DNA of 64,000 nt, taken from Streptomyces cavernae (GTDB lineage: Bacteria; Actinomycetota; Actinomycetes; Streptomycetales; Streptomycetaceae). The notes beneath the pieces are model-generated. The model saw nothing but the letters and a program-made list of their open reading frames with translations, had not been told where the DNA came from and searched no databases. The stretch lies in NCBI RefSeq assembly GCF_004023625.1, contig NZ_RPDJ01000005.1, positions 124,001-188,000 of the forward strand. Reading direction: 5' to 3'. This document shows positions 52,915 to 61,597 of the stretch, one piece after another. The position numbers were made by a program, and so were the translations under genes. The first letter of the stretch is position 1. The number at the start of each line of letters is the position of its first letter.

Positions 52915-53523
52915 ATGGTGGACATCCCGAAGCAATACCGCGTGGCGCTGCCCGCGTGGATCGACGACGAACTCGCCGACGTGCCCGCCGTCATACCCGG
53001 CCGCGACGACCGGATGCGCCTCGTACACCGACTCGCCGACCGCAACTGGCGCGAGGGCAACGGCGGCCCGTTCGCGGCGCTCGTCGCCGAGCGGGACACC
53101 GGGCGGATCCTCTCGGCCGGAGTGAACGTCGTACTCGCCTCCGGCGTCTCCAGCGCGCACGCCGAGGTCGTCGCCCTCGGACTGGCCCAGACGGCGGTCG
53201 GCACCTGGGACCTCGGCGGCGACGGAATGCCGGCCCACGAACTGGTCGTGAACTGGCGTCCGTGCGTCCAGTGCTACGGCGCGGCGATGTGGTCCGGTGT
53301 GCGCGGCCTCGTGGTCGCCGGCGAGGGCCCGGAACTCGAGGAGATCACCACGTTCGACGAGGGCCCGCTCGGCGCGGACTGGGCCGAGCAGTTCGAGGCG
53401 CGCGGCATCGAGGTCACCCGGGACGTGCTCCGCGACGAGGCGCTCGCCGTGTTCCGCGCCTACCGGAAAGCCGTCGACGCCGACGGCATCGTCGTCTACA
53501 ACGCCCGCGCAGGTGCTGAATGA
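52915..53523 (+). CDS. Cytidine-deaminase-fold (nucleoside/purine-type) deaminase
   Basis: A 202-residue CDA-fold enzyme. The zinc site is complete: His82 and catalytic Glu84 in AHAEVVAL, and Cys117 and Cys120 in RPCVQCYGA. It is longer than tRNA or guanine deaminases, with an extra N-terminal segment of about 35 residues and a C-terminal extension. It should remove an exocyclic amino group hydrolytically from a nucleobase-like or other heterocycle. ATG at 52915 has GAGAGGAA upstream; it lies 14 bp after the GMC gene and overlaps the TIM-barrel gene by four bases. Confidence 0.9.
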   Translation: MVDIPKQYRVALPAWIDDELADVPAVIPGRDDRMRLVHRLADRNWREGNGGPFAALVAERDTGRILSAGVNVVLASGVSSAHAEVVALGLAQTAVGTWDLGGDGMPAHELVVNWRPCVQCYGAAMWSGVRGLVVAGEGPELEEITTFDEGPLGADWAEQFEARGIEVTRDVLRDEALAVFRAYRKAVDADGIVVYNARAGAE

Positions 53524-54488
53524 CAGGACCGAACCGCCCGGAGGCTCACACCGCCGCACCCCGCTTCGCAACCGACATCGTGACCTTCTACCACCCGGAA
53601 TTCTGGGGACTCGAGTCCGCCGGCGACTTCCGTGACTGGGCCGTCGAGAACCCCGAGCGGTTCTGGGAACGGGTGCTGGACGCGCTGACCGAGGCCGGTG
53701 TCACCGGCATCGAGCTGACCTTCGCGCCCGGCGACATCGACTCGGTCCTTCGGGCCTTCGGCGACGCCCCGTCGTTCCGCCGCGACCTTGCGGCCCGGGG
53801 GCTGTCCGTCGTGAGCGCCTTCATCGCTTCCAGCGAATGCCCCGACTGGCGGCACGGCACGAACCTGCCCGCGATCGTTGCCGACGCCGAGCGACGTGCG
53901 GCCTTCCTCACCGAGGTGGGGGCGGAGGTTCTCGTCGCCGGACTGCCCATGCGCGCGACGTTCGGTACGCGTCCGCCCTTCTTCGTCGACGCCGCCTACA
54001 TGACGCGGATGGCCGACATCGCACACGCGGTGGGGGAGGCCGTCGCACAGCACGGTGTGCGGCTGGCCTTCCACACCGAGTCCAACAGCACGCTCTGGTA
54101 CGAGAGGGACATCGACCTGTTCATGGTCCTGACCGACCCTCGCTACGTTTGGCTGTGCCCCGACTCGTGTCACATCGCGCTCGGGGGAGGCGACCCCGTC
54201 GCCGTCGCGCGCCGCCACTCCCAGCGCATCGCACTGGCGCACTGGAAGGACGCGGTCAAGCCGATCGACGTCGAACTCACCATCGATGAGACGGTCTTCG
54301 CTCAACAACAGCCCTACATGACAGAACTGGGCAAGGGCATCGTGGACTTCAAAGGGTGGGCCGACGAAATGTCACGCACTCCCGGCGCCGCCATCGTGCT
54401 CATCGAGCTCGATGAGGCACCCGATCCGGTCGCCGCGCTTCGGGCGGGGATCACTGTGGCGCAGGAGGCTCGGGCGACTCGGGCGTGA
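53520..54488 (+). CDS. TIM-barrel sugar isomerase/epimerase-like protein
   Basis: A 322-residue AP-endonuclease-2-type barrel. Probable metal ligands are Glu in GIELTF, Glu in FHTESN, Asp and His in PDSCHIALGG, His in LAHWKDA and Glu in VLIELDEAP. Members isomerise or epimerise sugars, or, as in C-deglycosidase alpha subunits, eliminate an aglycone from 3-keto-glycosides. No DUF6379-type beta subunit is seen. ATG at 53520 overlaps the deaminase stop (ATGA). Confidence 0.88.
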   Translation: MTGPNRPEAHTAAPRFATDIVTFYHPEFWGLESAGDFRDWAVENPERFWERVLDALTEAGVTGIELTFAPGDIDSVLRAFGDAPSFRRDLAARGLSVVSAFIASSECPDWRHGTNLPAIVADAERRAAFLTEVGAEVLVAGLPMRATFGTRPPFFVDAAYMTRMADIAHAVGEAVAQHGVRLAFHTESNSTLWYERDIDLFMVLTDPRYVWLCPDSCHIALGGGDPVAVARRHSQRIALAHWKDAVKPIDVELTIDETVFAQQQPYMTELGKGIVDFKGWADEMSRTPGAAIVLIELDEAPDPVAALRAGITVAQEARATRA

Positions 54489-54550
54489 TCGACTTCACCG
54501 ATCTTACGAACGACCAGTTCGGACCCACACTGAGAAAGGCAGGGAACCAG

Positions 54551-55609
54551 ATGTCCCCACAGGTGCCTGACCACTTCACCGTACCGGTGGTCGACATTTC
54601 CCCCTACGTTCAGGGAGGGCCGGAGACGGAGCGCCTCAGGGTCGCGCAGGAGATCGACGACGCCTGCTCGGGTGTGGGCTTCATCCAGATCCTGGGCCAC
54701 GCCATCCCGGACTCGGCGATCGCCGGCATGGCCTCGGCGATGGACGCCTTCTTCGCCCTGCCTCTGGAAACGAAGCGGACCTACCGCGTCACCGGCGCCA
54801 ACCGCGGCTACAGCCCACCCAAGAGCGAATCCCTGAGCCTGAGCCTCGGCGTCGAGTCGGCCGGCCGCATGAACGACTTCTTCGAGGCCTTCAACGTCGG
54901 CGTGGAGGCACGTTCCTTCGCTTCGCGGGACCTGTCCGAGGAGGACTACGGGATCAACCTGTGGCCCGAGATCGGCGAGTTCAGCGAGAACGTCCAGGCC
55001 TACTTCGACCAGGCCGCCCGGGTCGCCCGCACCCTTACCCGGATCTTCGCCGACGCCCTCGGCGTGGATCCCGAGTTCTTCGCGCGGCTCACCGACCACT
55101 CCATCGACGTGCTGCGGATGAACAACTACGCCCTGCCGGAAGGAACGGTCACCCTCGACGGCGACCTCACCGGGATGGGGGAGCACACCGACTTCGGGAT
55201 CGTCACCGTCCTCTGGGCCGACCAGGTCAGAGGCCTTCAGGTCCTCGGCCGGGACGAACGCTGGCACGATGTCGTACCGGCCGACGGCGCGCTGCTGGTC
55301 AACCTCGGCGACCTCACGGCCCGGCTCACCAACGACCGATGGATGTCGACCCTGCACCGGGTCAAACCCCCCATCGTCGACGGCACGATCAAGCGCCGCC
55401 GCTCAGCCGCCTTCTTCCACGACGGCAACCCCGACGCCGTCATCGAGACGTTGGACAGTCACCGCGACGCCTCAGGGGCGGCCTACGAACCGATCACGGT
55501 CCGGGACCACATCAGGGCCAAGCTGGCCGGGTCACGGCAGGGCAAGAAGAACCTCGCCGCGGTACGCGAAGCCGCACGCGTTCACGCCGCCGCCAAGACG
55601 GAACGGTGA
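54551..55609 (+). CDS. Isopenicillin-N-synthase-type 2-oxoglutarate/Fe(II) dioxygenase
   Basis: A 352-residue 2OG-Fe(II) oxygenase. The iron triad is His212 and Asp214 in GEHTDFG and His269 in STLHRV; the co-substrate motif is R283-x-S285 in KRRRSAAFF. The N-terminal DIOX_N part begins VPVVDISPYV. It hydroxylates, demethylates or desaturates an unknown substrate. The frame is open from a GTG at 54485 that would overlap the previous stop, but the family N-terminus and an AGGG site support ATG at 54551. Last gene of the cluster. Confidence 0.9.
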   Translation: MSPQVPDHFTVPVVDISPYVQGGPETERLRVAQEIDDACSGVGFIQILGHAIPDSAIAGMASAMDAFFALPLETKRTYRVTGANRGYSPPKSESLSLSLGVESAGRMNDFFEAFNVGVEARSFASRDLSEEDYGINLWPEIGEFSENVQAYFDQAARVARTLTRIFADALGVDPEFFARLTDHSIDVLRMNNYALPEGTVTLDGDLTGMGEHTDFGIVTVLWADQVRGLQVLGRDERWHDVVPADGALLVNLGDLTARLTNDRWMSTLHRVKPPIVDGTIKRRRSAAFFHDGNPDAVIETLDSHRDASGAAYEPITVRDHIRAKLAGSRQGKKNLAAVREAARVHAAAKTER

Positions 55610-55667
55610 GTCGTCGGGGTCCGCCACCCAGGGCCCGTTGTCAGTGGTGGCAGGCAGGATGACGGGC

Positions 55668-56777
55668 ATGACGACACCAGTTGCGCAGATCGTGGATGCC
55701 GCCGCCTACGCCCAGGCGGTCGAGGACGCGGTGAAGGCCGCGGCCGCCTACTACGCGGGCGGCACGTCGCCCCTGGACGACGACACCTACGACCGGCTGG
55801 TACGGGGGATCGAGGCCTGGGAGGCGGAACACCCCGACCAGGTGCTGCCCGACTCGCCGACGGGAAAGGTCGCCGGCGGCGCCGTCGAGGGGGACATCCC
55901 GCACACGGTGGCGATGCTGAGCCTGGACAACGTGTTCTCCGCCGAGGAGTTCACCGCGTGGACGCGGTCATTGACCCGGCGGATCGGACGCGACGTGTCC
56001 CAGTGGAGCGTGGAGCCGAAGCTGGACGGGCTCGCGGTCGCCGCCCGCTACACCCGCGGCCGTCTCATACAGCTGATCACCCGGGGCGACGGGACGGCCG
56101 GGGAGGACGTCTCCCACGCCATCGGCACCATCGAGGGCCTGCCGGAAGCGCTGTCCGAACCGGTCAGCGTGGAGGTCAGAGGTGAAGTCCTCATGACCAC
56201 TGACCAGTTCGAACACGCCAACACCGTGCGCACCGCGCACGGCGGGCAGCCGTTCGCCAACCCGCGCAACGCGGCGGCGGGCACGCTGCGGGCGAAGGAG
56301 CGCGCCTACACGGTGCCGATGACATTCTTCGGCTACGGCCTGCTGCCGCTCGCCGACACCGAGGCGGCCCTGGCCGCCCGGCTGGGCGAGGCCGCGCACA
56401 GCGAACTGATGCGGCAGGCGGCCGCCTTGGGGGTGAAGACCACCGCGGCGACCGCGGTGCCCGGTGTCACCGCCGAGACCGGCGAACAGGTCCTGGCCCG
56501 GGTGAAGGAGATCGCCGGCTTGCGCGCGGAATTGCCGTTCGGTATCGACGGCATCGTCATCAAGGCTGATCTGGCCGCCGACCAGCAGACGGCCGGATCC
56601 GGGTCGCGGGCGCCACGGTGGGCGATCGCCTACAAACTGCCCGCGGTCGAGAAGGTCACCCGGCTGCTGGAGGTGGAGTGGAACGTGGGCCGCACCGGCA
56701 TCATCGCCCCGCGCGGCGTCCTGGAGCCGGTCCAGATCGATGGATCGACCATCACGTACGCCACGCTGCTTCTGTAG
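55668..56777 (+). pseudogene. ligA: NAD-dependent DNA ligase, truncated after the adenylation domain
   Basis: Encodes 369 residues of a LigA-type ligase. Domain Ia (about 10-90) and the adenylation domain are present, with the adenylated Lys118 in EPKLDG, GEVLM, FANPRNAAAGTLR and the PFGIDGIVIK block. The sequence ends ITYATLLL just inside the OB fold, where intact enzymes continue ATLHN. The OB rest, zinc finger, HhH and BRCT domains are missing. It may still adenylate itself but should not seal DNA. The break coincides with a change in base composition at 56765. Probably the second LigA paralogue of the strain. Confidence 0.85.
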
Positions 56778-57014
56778 GGGAGACTCGGCTCTACGGGGCT
56801 CGTCAACTCTCAAAAGATGCAGCTCAGATGCCTTATGGGCTGAGGTTATCGAGTGCCACAGCTGTCGTGCAAGTGAGCTCTGCTCACAGAGCGATGGGCG
56901 CGCCTCTTCCAGAGCGACCAACGCGATCAAGTCGTATCCGTCTTGGGTAGTGGCCTGGCTCCGGTGCCTACAAATAGCCGTACCCGGCTCGGGTTGCGGC
57001 AGTAAGTTGTGCCG
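56778..57014. other. Junction region of lower GC with possible insertion-sequence end
   Basis: No gene is supported. The first 60 bases (GGGGAGACTCGGCTCTACGG then GGCTCGTCAACTCTCAAAAG) read like the terminal repeat of an ISL3-type element, and the DNA to about 56970 is less GC-rich than its surroundings. No transposase can be recovered. The region marks where the ligase gene was cut. Confidence 0.4.
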
Positions 57015-57512
57015 ATGACCGAATCCCTGCCGTCCGGCGGCGCTGTGCTCGATGTGGACGAACTGGAGGCCCGTTGGGCGGACGCCTGGCGTCCGGAACA
57101 AGTCGCGGAGCGGTTGGATGGGGTCGGACCGCCCTGGTGCATCGCGGCGGGGTGGGCGCTGGATCTGTTCCGCGGGGAACAGTCGCGGCCACACGGCGAT
57201 CTGGAGATCTCGGTACCCGCGGCGGGGTTCCCGAAGATTCGGCACCACTTCCCCGAGTTCACATTTGACGCGGTGGGTTCGGGGCGGGTCTGGTCGGGGG
57301 CGGGAGCTGAGGAGCTGGCGGCCACGCACCAGACCTGGCTGCGGGATCCGGCGAGCGGTCGGTTCCTGTTTGACGTCTTCCGCGAGCCGCACGAGGGCAG
57401 GACGTGGATCTTCCGGCGGGACGAGCGGCTGCGGCTGCCGTACGACGCGATCATTGAGCGAACGGCGGACGGGATCCCCTACCTGGTACCGGAGTTGGTG
57501 CTGCTGCTTCTC
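57015..57512 (+). pseudogene. Nucleotidyltransferase-fold protein truncated by an IS5-family element
   Basis: Encodes about 166 residues of an aminoglycoside-adenylyltransferase-like protein: CIAAGWALDLFRGEQSRPHG then DLEISVP, and LRDPASGRFLFDVFREPHEG. It runs into transposase DNA after PELVLLLL, where relatives continue with a Lys-rich helix (LLFKAKH-type) and about 20-25 further residues. The fused frame stops at 57527. The ATG at 57015 follows a weak ribosome site. Likely inactive. Confidence 0.75.
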
Positions 57513-57862
57513 CCGCGTGACCGTTGATGCCTCCCATGTGCAGGCCAAGCGGGGGCGTAGCAGCCCAAAAGTCGGTCCGAGTCCGGTTGACCGTGCGCGG
57601 CCGGGCTCGAAACATCACGTGCTGACCGACGCGCACGGCATCTCGCTGCGGGTGTCACTGACCGGCGGACACCGCAACGACGTCACGCAGCTCCTGCCGC
57701 TGGTCGACGGCGTGCCGCCGGTGCGGGGCAAGCGGGGCCGGCCCCGGCGCAAGCCCCGCACCTTGTATGCCGACCGTGGCTACGACCACGACGTCTACCG
57801 CCGTCGTCTGCGCGAGCGCGGCATCGTCCCGAAGATCGCCCGGCGCGGCGAGCCGCACGGCC
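57512..57862 (+). mobile_element. IS5-family transposase fragment
   Basis: The C-terminal half of a DDE transposase is readable: TVDASHVQAKRG (first Asp), KHHVLTDAHGISLRVSLTGG, then TLYADRGYDHD (second Asp) and IARRGEPHG, where it breaks before the region with the catalytic Glu. No N-terminal half or terminal inverted repeats are visible, so the element is dead. Both flanking genes are truncated at its edges, which suggests deletion between IS copies. Confidence 0.85.
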
Positions 57863-58011
57863 TCAGCGAGCATGTCGATGGCGCCCGCCGCATCCTCGAC
57901 CGCGCCCATGCTCCATGTGCTCGGAGATACCGCGTCGACCAGCTCGCACACAGCGTCGGCCACAGCCTCCGCGTGCTGCTCTACTCGCGACCCGGTCTTG
58001 CTCAGCTTCAT
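57862..58011 (-). pseudogene. N-terminal stub of an unidentified gene
   Basis: From an ATG at 58011 the reverse strand reads about 50 residues of coherent helical protein (MKLSKTGSRVEQHAEAVADA ... STWSMGAVEDAAGAIDMLAEA) and then runs into the IS5 fragment. GGGCGGGA precedes the ATG. No family recognised. The bases 58012-58176 hold no gene. Confidence 0.5.
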
Positions 58012-58176
58012 GTCCCGCCCAACATTCGCGCCGTCCGGCCGGATGCCCGGCGGCACGGCAAAGGGTCCGCGTGTGAGCTCGGGCCCTCGTATCGTCCTGG
58101 CGGAACAGAGTTGCAAGATCCGTCATCGGTCTTGGGCCGTGCTGCGATACGCACTCCGCATCGGCTGTGGCCCTCT

Positions 58177-59595
58177 TCACTCGGCGGCAGGCCGAGGATG
58201 TGATGCCCCGGGCGGCCCGATCACGAAGGGGCGTACGGACTCGTAGGCGCCGGCGGCGGCCAGGACGCCCTGGTCAGCAAGGTGACGGCCGGCGATCTGC
58301 AGTCCTACCGGCAGGCCCTCGGCGGTCAAGCCGGCCGGGACTGAGATGGCGGGCTGACCGGTGAGGTTGAGCGGCAGGGTGGTGGACAGCCAGTACGCCG
58401 GGTGGACCGGCCGGCCGTCGATCACGGTCGGGCCGATGTCGCCGGGCGGGAACGCGGGCACCGGGGATGTCGGGGTGAGCAGCAGGTCGTAGTCGGCCAT
58501 GAAGGAGGCCATCACCCGGCACACCTGCTGACGGGACCGCCGGGCGTCGGTGAAGTCCTCCGCGGTCCACGTCCGGTCCAGCACCGCCCGTACGTACGGA
58601 CTGGTCCGCCCGGCCGCGGCAAGCTCCCGCATCCCGCGCAGATCTGTCTCACTCGCGATCAGCGCGCCGAACGCGGTGAACGGGTCGTCGAACCCGGGGT
58701 CGGCGACGACCAGTTCGCAGCCGAGCTCGTCTGTGAAGACCTGGACGGCCGTCTCGACCACCTCCGCGACGGACGGGTCGATCGGCGTGTATCCCCAGCC
58801 CATCGACAGTGCAACCCGCTTGCCCCGTAGCGAACCCGGCGTCACAGGAGGCGAGAGGGGCAGGCTGAACCGGTCCCGCGGGTCCGGCCCGGTCAGTACC
58901 CGGTAGGCCAGCGCCACATCATCCACCGTGCGCGCCATCGGGCCGATGTGCTCCAGCGCGTCCCAGCTCGACACTCCGGGCAGCCGCTCGTCCTTGCACC
59001 CCGGGTAGGCCGGGATCCGGCCCATCGACGGCTTGAACCCGGTGATCCCGCACAGCGCGGCCGGGATCCGGATCGATCCGCCCCCGTCGCTGCCCAGCGC
59101 CAGCGGCACGATCCCGGCCGCGACCGCCGCCGCGGATCCGGCGCTGGAGCCGCCCGGGCTGAGCGCCGGGTTCCACGGGTTGCGCGTACTCGCGAACAGT
59201 TCATTGTCGCCGGTCGCGGCGTAGCCGAACTCCGAGGCGTTGGTCTTGCCGAGCACAACTGCCCCGGCGGCGCGCAGCCGCGCCACCGACACGTCGTCGG
59301 CGTCCGGTACGTGGTCCCGATACGACCATGAGCCGAATGTGGTGCGCAGCCCGCGGGTCGCGATCAGGTCCTTGACCCCGACCGGCACCCCGGCGAGCGG
59401 TCCCGGGTCGATGCCGCGGGCCAGCGCCTCGGCCTGGGCCCTTGCGGTACGGAGGGCACCGTCCGCGTCCAGCGTGCAGAAGGCGTGGATGGATTCCTCC
59501 CACAGTGCGGCCTGGGCGAGTGCCGCCTCGACCACTTCCACCGGAGAGATCTCCTTTGCCCGGACCGCCCGGGCCACTTCGGTCGCCGACAGCAC
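58177..59595 (-). CDS. Amidase-signature hydrolase
   Basis: A 472-residue amidase. The Ser-cisSer-Lys triad is Lys75 in VGVKDLIA, the cis-Ser in GGSSAGS (150-151) and the nucleophile Ser174 in SDGGGSIRIP. It has no signal peptide. It is the last gene of the BMP-type importer operon, so it probably hydrolyses an amide bond in the imported compound. GTG at 59595 has GGAAGGGG eight bases upstream; a GTG at 59604 overlaps the permease stop but is too close to that site. Confidence 0.92.
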   Translation of the reverse strand: MLSATEVARAVRAKEISPVEVVEAALAQAALWEESIHAFCTLDADGALRTARAQAEALARGIDPGPLAGVPVGVKDLIATRGLRTTFGSWSYRDHVPDADDVSVARLRAAGAVVLGKTNASEFGYAATGDNELFASTRNPWNPALSPGGSSAGSAAAVAAGIVPLALGSDGGGSIRIPAALCGITGFKPSMGRIPAYPGCKDERLPGVSSWDALEHIGPMARTVDDVALAYRVLTGPDPRDRFSLPLSPPVTPGSLRGKRVALSMGWGYTPIDPSVAEVVETAVQVFTDELGCELVVADPGFDDPFTAFGALIASETDLRGMRELAAAGRTSPYVRAVLDRTWTAEDFTDARRSRQQVCRVMASFMADYDLLLTPTSPVPAFPPGDIGPTVIDGRPVHPAYWLSTTLPLNLTGQPAISVPAGLTAEGLPVGLQIAGRHLADQGVLAAAGAYESVRPFVIGPPGASHPRPAAE

Positions 59596-59600
59596 GGCTC

Positions 59601-60506
59601 TCACCCCTTCCGGACGAACGGAACAGCCAGCGCGGCCGGCGCGCGACTGCGGCCGGCCAGCCCGCTCACCGCCAGCAGCGCGATGAGGTACGGCGACACC
59701 ACCAGGATCGCGACCGGCAGGTTCACCCCCATGGCGGGCGCGGTGAACTGCAGCGCCTGCGCGACTCCGAAGAAGAGACAGGCCAGCATCATCGGCACCA
59801 TCCGCCAGCGGCCCGCGATGACCGCGACGATGGCCAGGTAGCCCAGCCCGCTGGTCATGTTGTCGGTGAAGGCATGGACCTCCGACAGCGCGAGCTGCGC
59901 TCCGGCCAGCCCGGCCATCAGCCCGGTGGTCAGGACGGCCCCGTACCGGACCGCGCGGACCGGCAGCCCGGCCTGGTCGGCGACGGCGGCGTCCGCGCCG
60001 ACCGCGTCCAGCGCCAGCCCGAGCCCGGTCCGGCGGCTGCCCAGCACTCCGAGCACCACCACCAGTGCCAGTGCGACATAGGCGAGCCCGGACTGCCTCA
60101 GTACCGGGATGTCGTGCAGCAGGGGAACCTTCAGCGGTTGGAAGCCGGGCACCGTCCTGCCCTGGGCGTCGCCGAGCAGCACCCGCGAGCCGTACGAGGT
60201 GATGCCCAGGGCAAGCGTGTTGGCCGCGATGCCGACGATCATCTGGTTCGCGCGCACCGTGACGCTGAGCACGGCCTGCCCGCCGGCGAACACCAGCCCA
60301 GCGAGTACCCCGCACAGCGTGCCCAGCACCGGGCTGTCCGTTTGGCCCGACCCGTACACCGCGGCAAAAGCACTGGTCAGCACCATGCCCTCAAGACTGA
60401 GGTTGAGGATTCCGGTGCGTTCACTCACCAGTTCGCCGCTCGCCGCCACCAACACCGGGACGGCCATGGTGACCCCACCCGCCAGCAGATCGACGACCGC
60501 GCTCAT
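59601..60506 (-). CDS. BMP-type ABC importer permease 2
   Basis: A 301-residue branched-chain-type (BPD_transp_2) permease with about nine membrane segments, e.g. MIVGIAANTLALGITSY and GYLAIVAVIAGRW. It belongs to the NupQ/YufQ-like group that serves nucleoside importers. ATG at 60506 overlaps the previous stop by four bases. Confidence 0.92.
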   Translation of the reverse strand: MSAVVDLLAGGVTMAVPVLVAASGELVSERTGILNLSLEGMVLTSAFAAVYGSGQTDSPVLGTLCGVLAGLVFAGGQAVLSVTVRANQMIVGIAANTLALGITSYGSRVLLGDAQGRTVPGFQPLKVPLLHDIPVLRQSGLAYVALALVVVLGVLGSRRTGLGLALDAVGADAAVADQAGLPVRAVRYGAVLTTGLMAGLAGAQLALSEVHAFTDNMTSGLGYLAIVAVIAGRWRMVPMMLACLFFGVAQALQFTAPAMGVNLPVAILVVSPYLIALLAVSGLAGRSRAPAALAVPFVRKG

Positions 60507-61597
60507 GAGTTCGCCTCCCGGGTCCAGAGCATCGCCCCGGCGATCGAAATGACCAGGAGGCTCTGCACGATCTGCACGGTGGCCGCCGGGACCTGCGCGA
60601 CGAGTTGCAGGTTGATGCCACCCGAGTTGAGAAAGCCGAACAGCAGCGCGGCCGCGACGACCCCCAGCATCGAGCCGCGGCCGAGCAGGCCCACGACCAG
60701 CCCCTGGAACCCGTATCCGGAGGAGAACCCGTCGGAGAGCACGAACGGCGCGGTCGCCACCAGCGCCGCCCCGGCCAGCCCGGCGAACCCGCCCGCGCAG
60801 GCCAGGCTCGCCATCTCCAGCCGGGTGACCGGCAGCCCGAGCCGGGCCGCCGCCGGCGCCGACAGCCCGACGGCCGTCAGCTTCAGCCCGGTAGCCGTGC
60901 CGCGCAGCAGTATGCCGAGACCGATCGCGGCGACGAGGGCCAGCACGATCGCGATGGTGGCGGGCGAGGTCACCAAGCCGAGCAGCGGCAGGTGCGCACC
61001 AGCCGCCAGCGGTTCGGACTGCGGCAGCGTCTCGGCCGAGGTGACCGGTTGCCGCAGCAGCGCGTTCTCGTGGACGGCGAGGGAGACCAGCCCGAGCCCG
61101 ACGAAGTTCAGCAACAGGGTGGTGATCACCTCGCTGGTACCTCTGCGTACCTTCAGCCAGGCGGCGGGGAAGGCCCATACCGCGCCACCGGCGAAGCCCG
61201 CGACCAGGACGAGCGGCACCGCGACCGCCGCGGGCAGCCCGCCCGCGTTGACGCCGACCGCCGTCGCGGCCAGTGCCCCGATGCAGATCTGGCCCTCGCC
61301 GCCGATGTTGATGAGCCCCGTCCGTTCGGCGACCACGAACCCGCCGCCGACGAGGATGAGCAGCGCCGCCTGGTTCAGCGAGATCCCGATCGCGTAGTCG
61401 GTGCCGAACATGCCGTCCCAGAGCGCCGACCCGGCCGCCCCTGGGCTCACCCCGGCAGCGAGCACGCAGCCGGCCCCGACCAGGGCCGCCAGCACCGAGG
61501 CCAGCGCGGCGACGGTCAGCGGGTGGCGCATCAGGTCCGGCATCGATGGTGATGGGAGTCGGCGGCGTGGCACCGTGGCGGTCGATTCAGCGGTCAT
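60503..61597 (-). CDS. BMP-type ABC importer permease 1
   Basis: A 364-residue BPD_transp_2 permease of the NupP/YufP-like group with about ten membrane segments; INIGGEGQICIGA is the conserved cytoplasmic loop. ATG at 61597 overlaps the ATPase stop (ATGA). Confidence 0.92.
   Translation of the reverse strand: MTAESTATVPRRRLPSPSMPDLMRHPLTVAALASVLAALVGAGCVLAAGVSPGAAGSALWDGMFGTDYAIGISLNQAALLILVGGGFVVAERTGLINIGGEGQICIGALAATAVGVNAGGLPAAVAVPLVLVAGFAGGAVWAFPAAWLKVRRGTSEVITTLLLNFVGLGLVSLAVHENALLRQPVTSAETLPQSEPLAAGAHLPLLGLVTSPATIAIVLALVAAIGLGILLRGTATGLKLTAVGLSAPAAARLGLPVTRLEMASLACAGGFAGLAGAALVATAPFVLSDGFSSGYGFQGLVVGLLGRGSMLGVVAAALLFGFLNSGGINLQLVAQVPAATVQIVQSLLVISIAGAMLWTREANS

Noticed and set aside
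53520..54488. C-deglycosidase alpha subunit as firm call for the TIM barrel
   Set aside because: The fold fits, but the expected DUF6379-type beta subunit is not encoded nearby, so only a general isomerase-type call is supported.
46936..55609. Natural-product biosynthesis cluster
   Set aside because: The dioxygenase and oxidase could suggest it, but a sugar importer and ROK regulator head the unit and there is no assembly-line, resistance or export gene.
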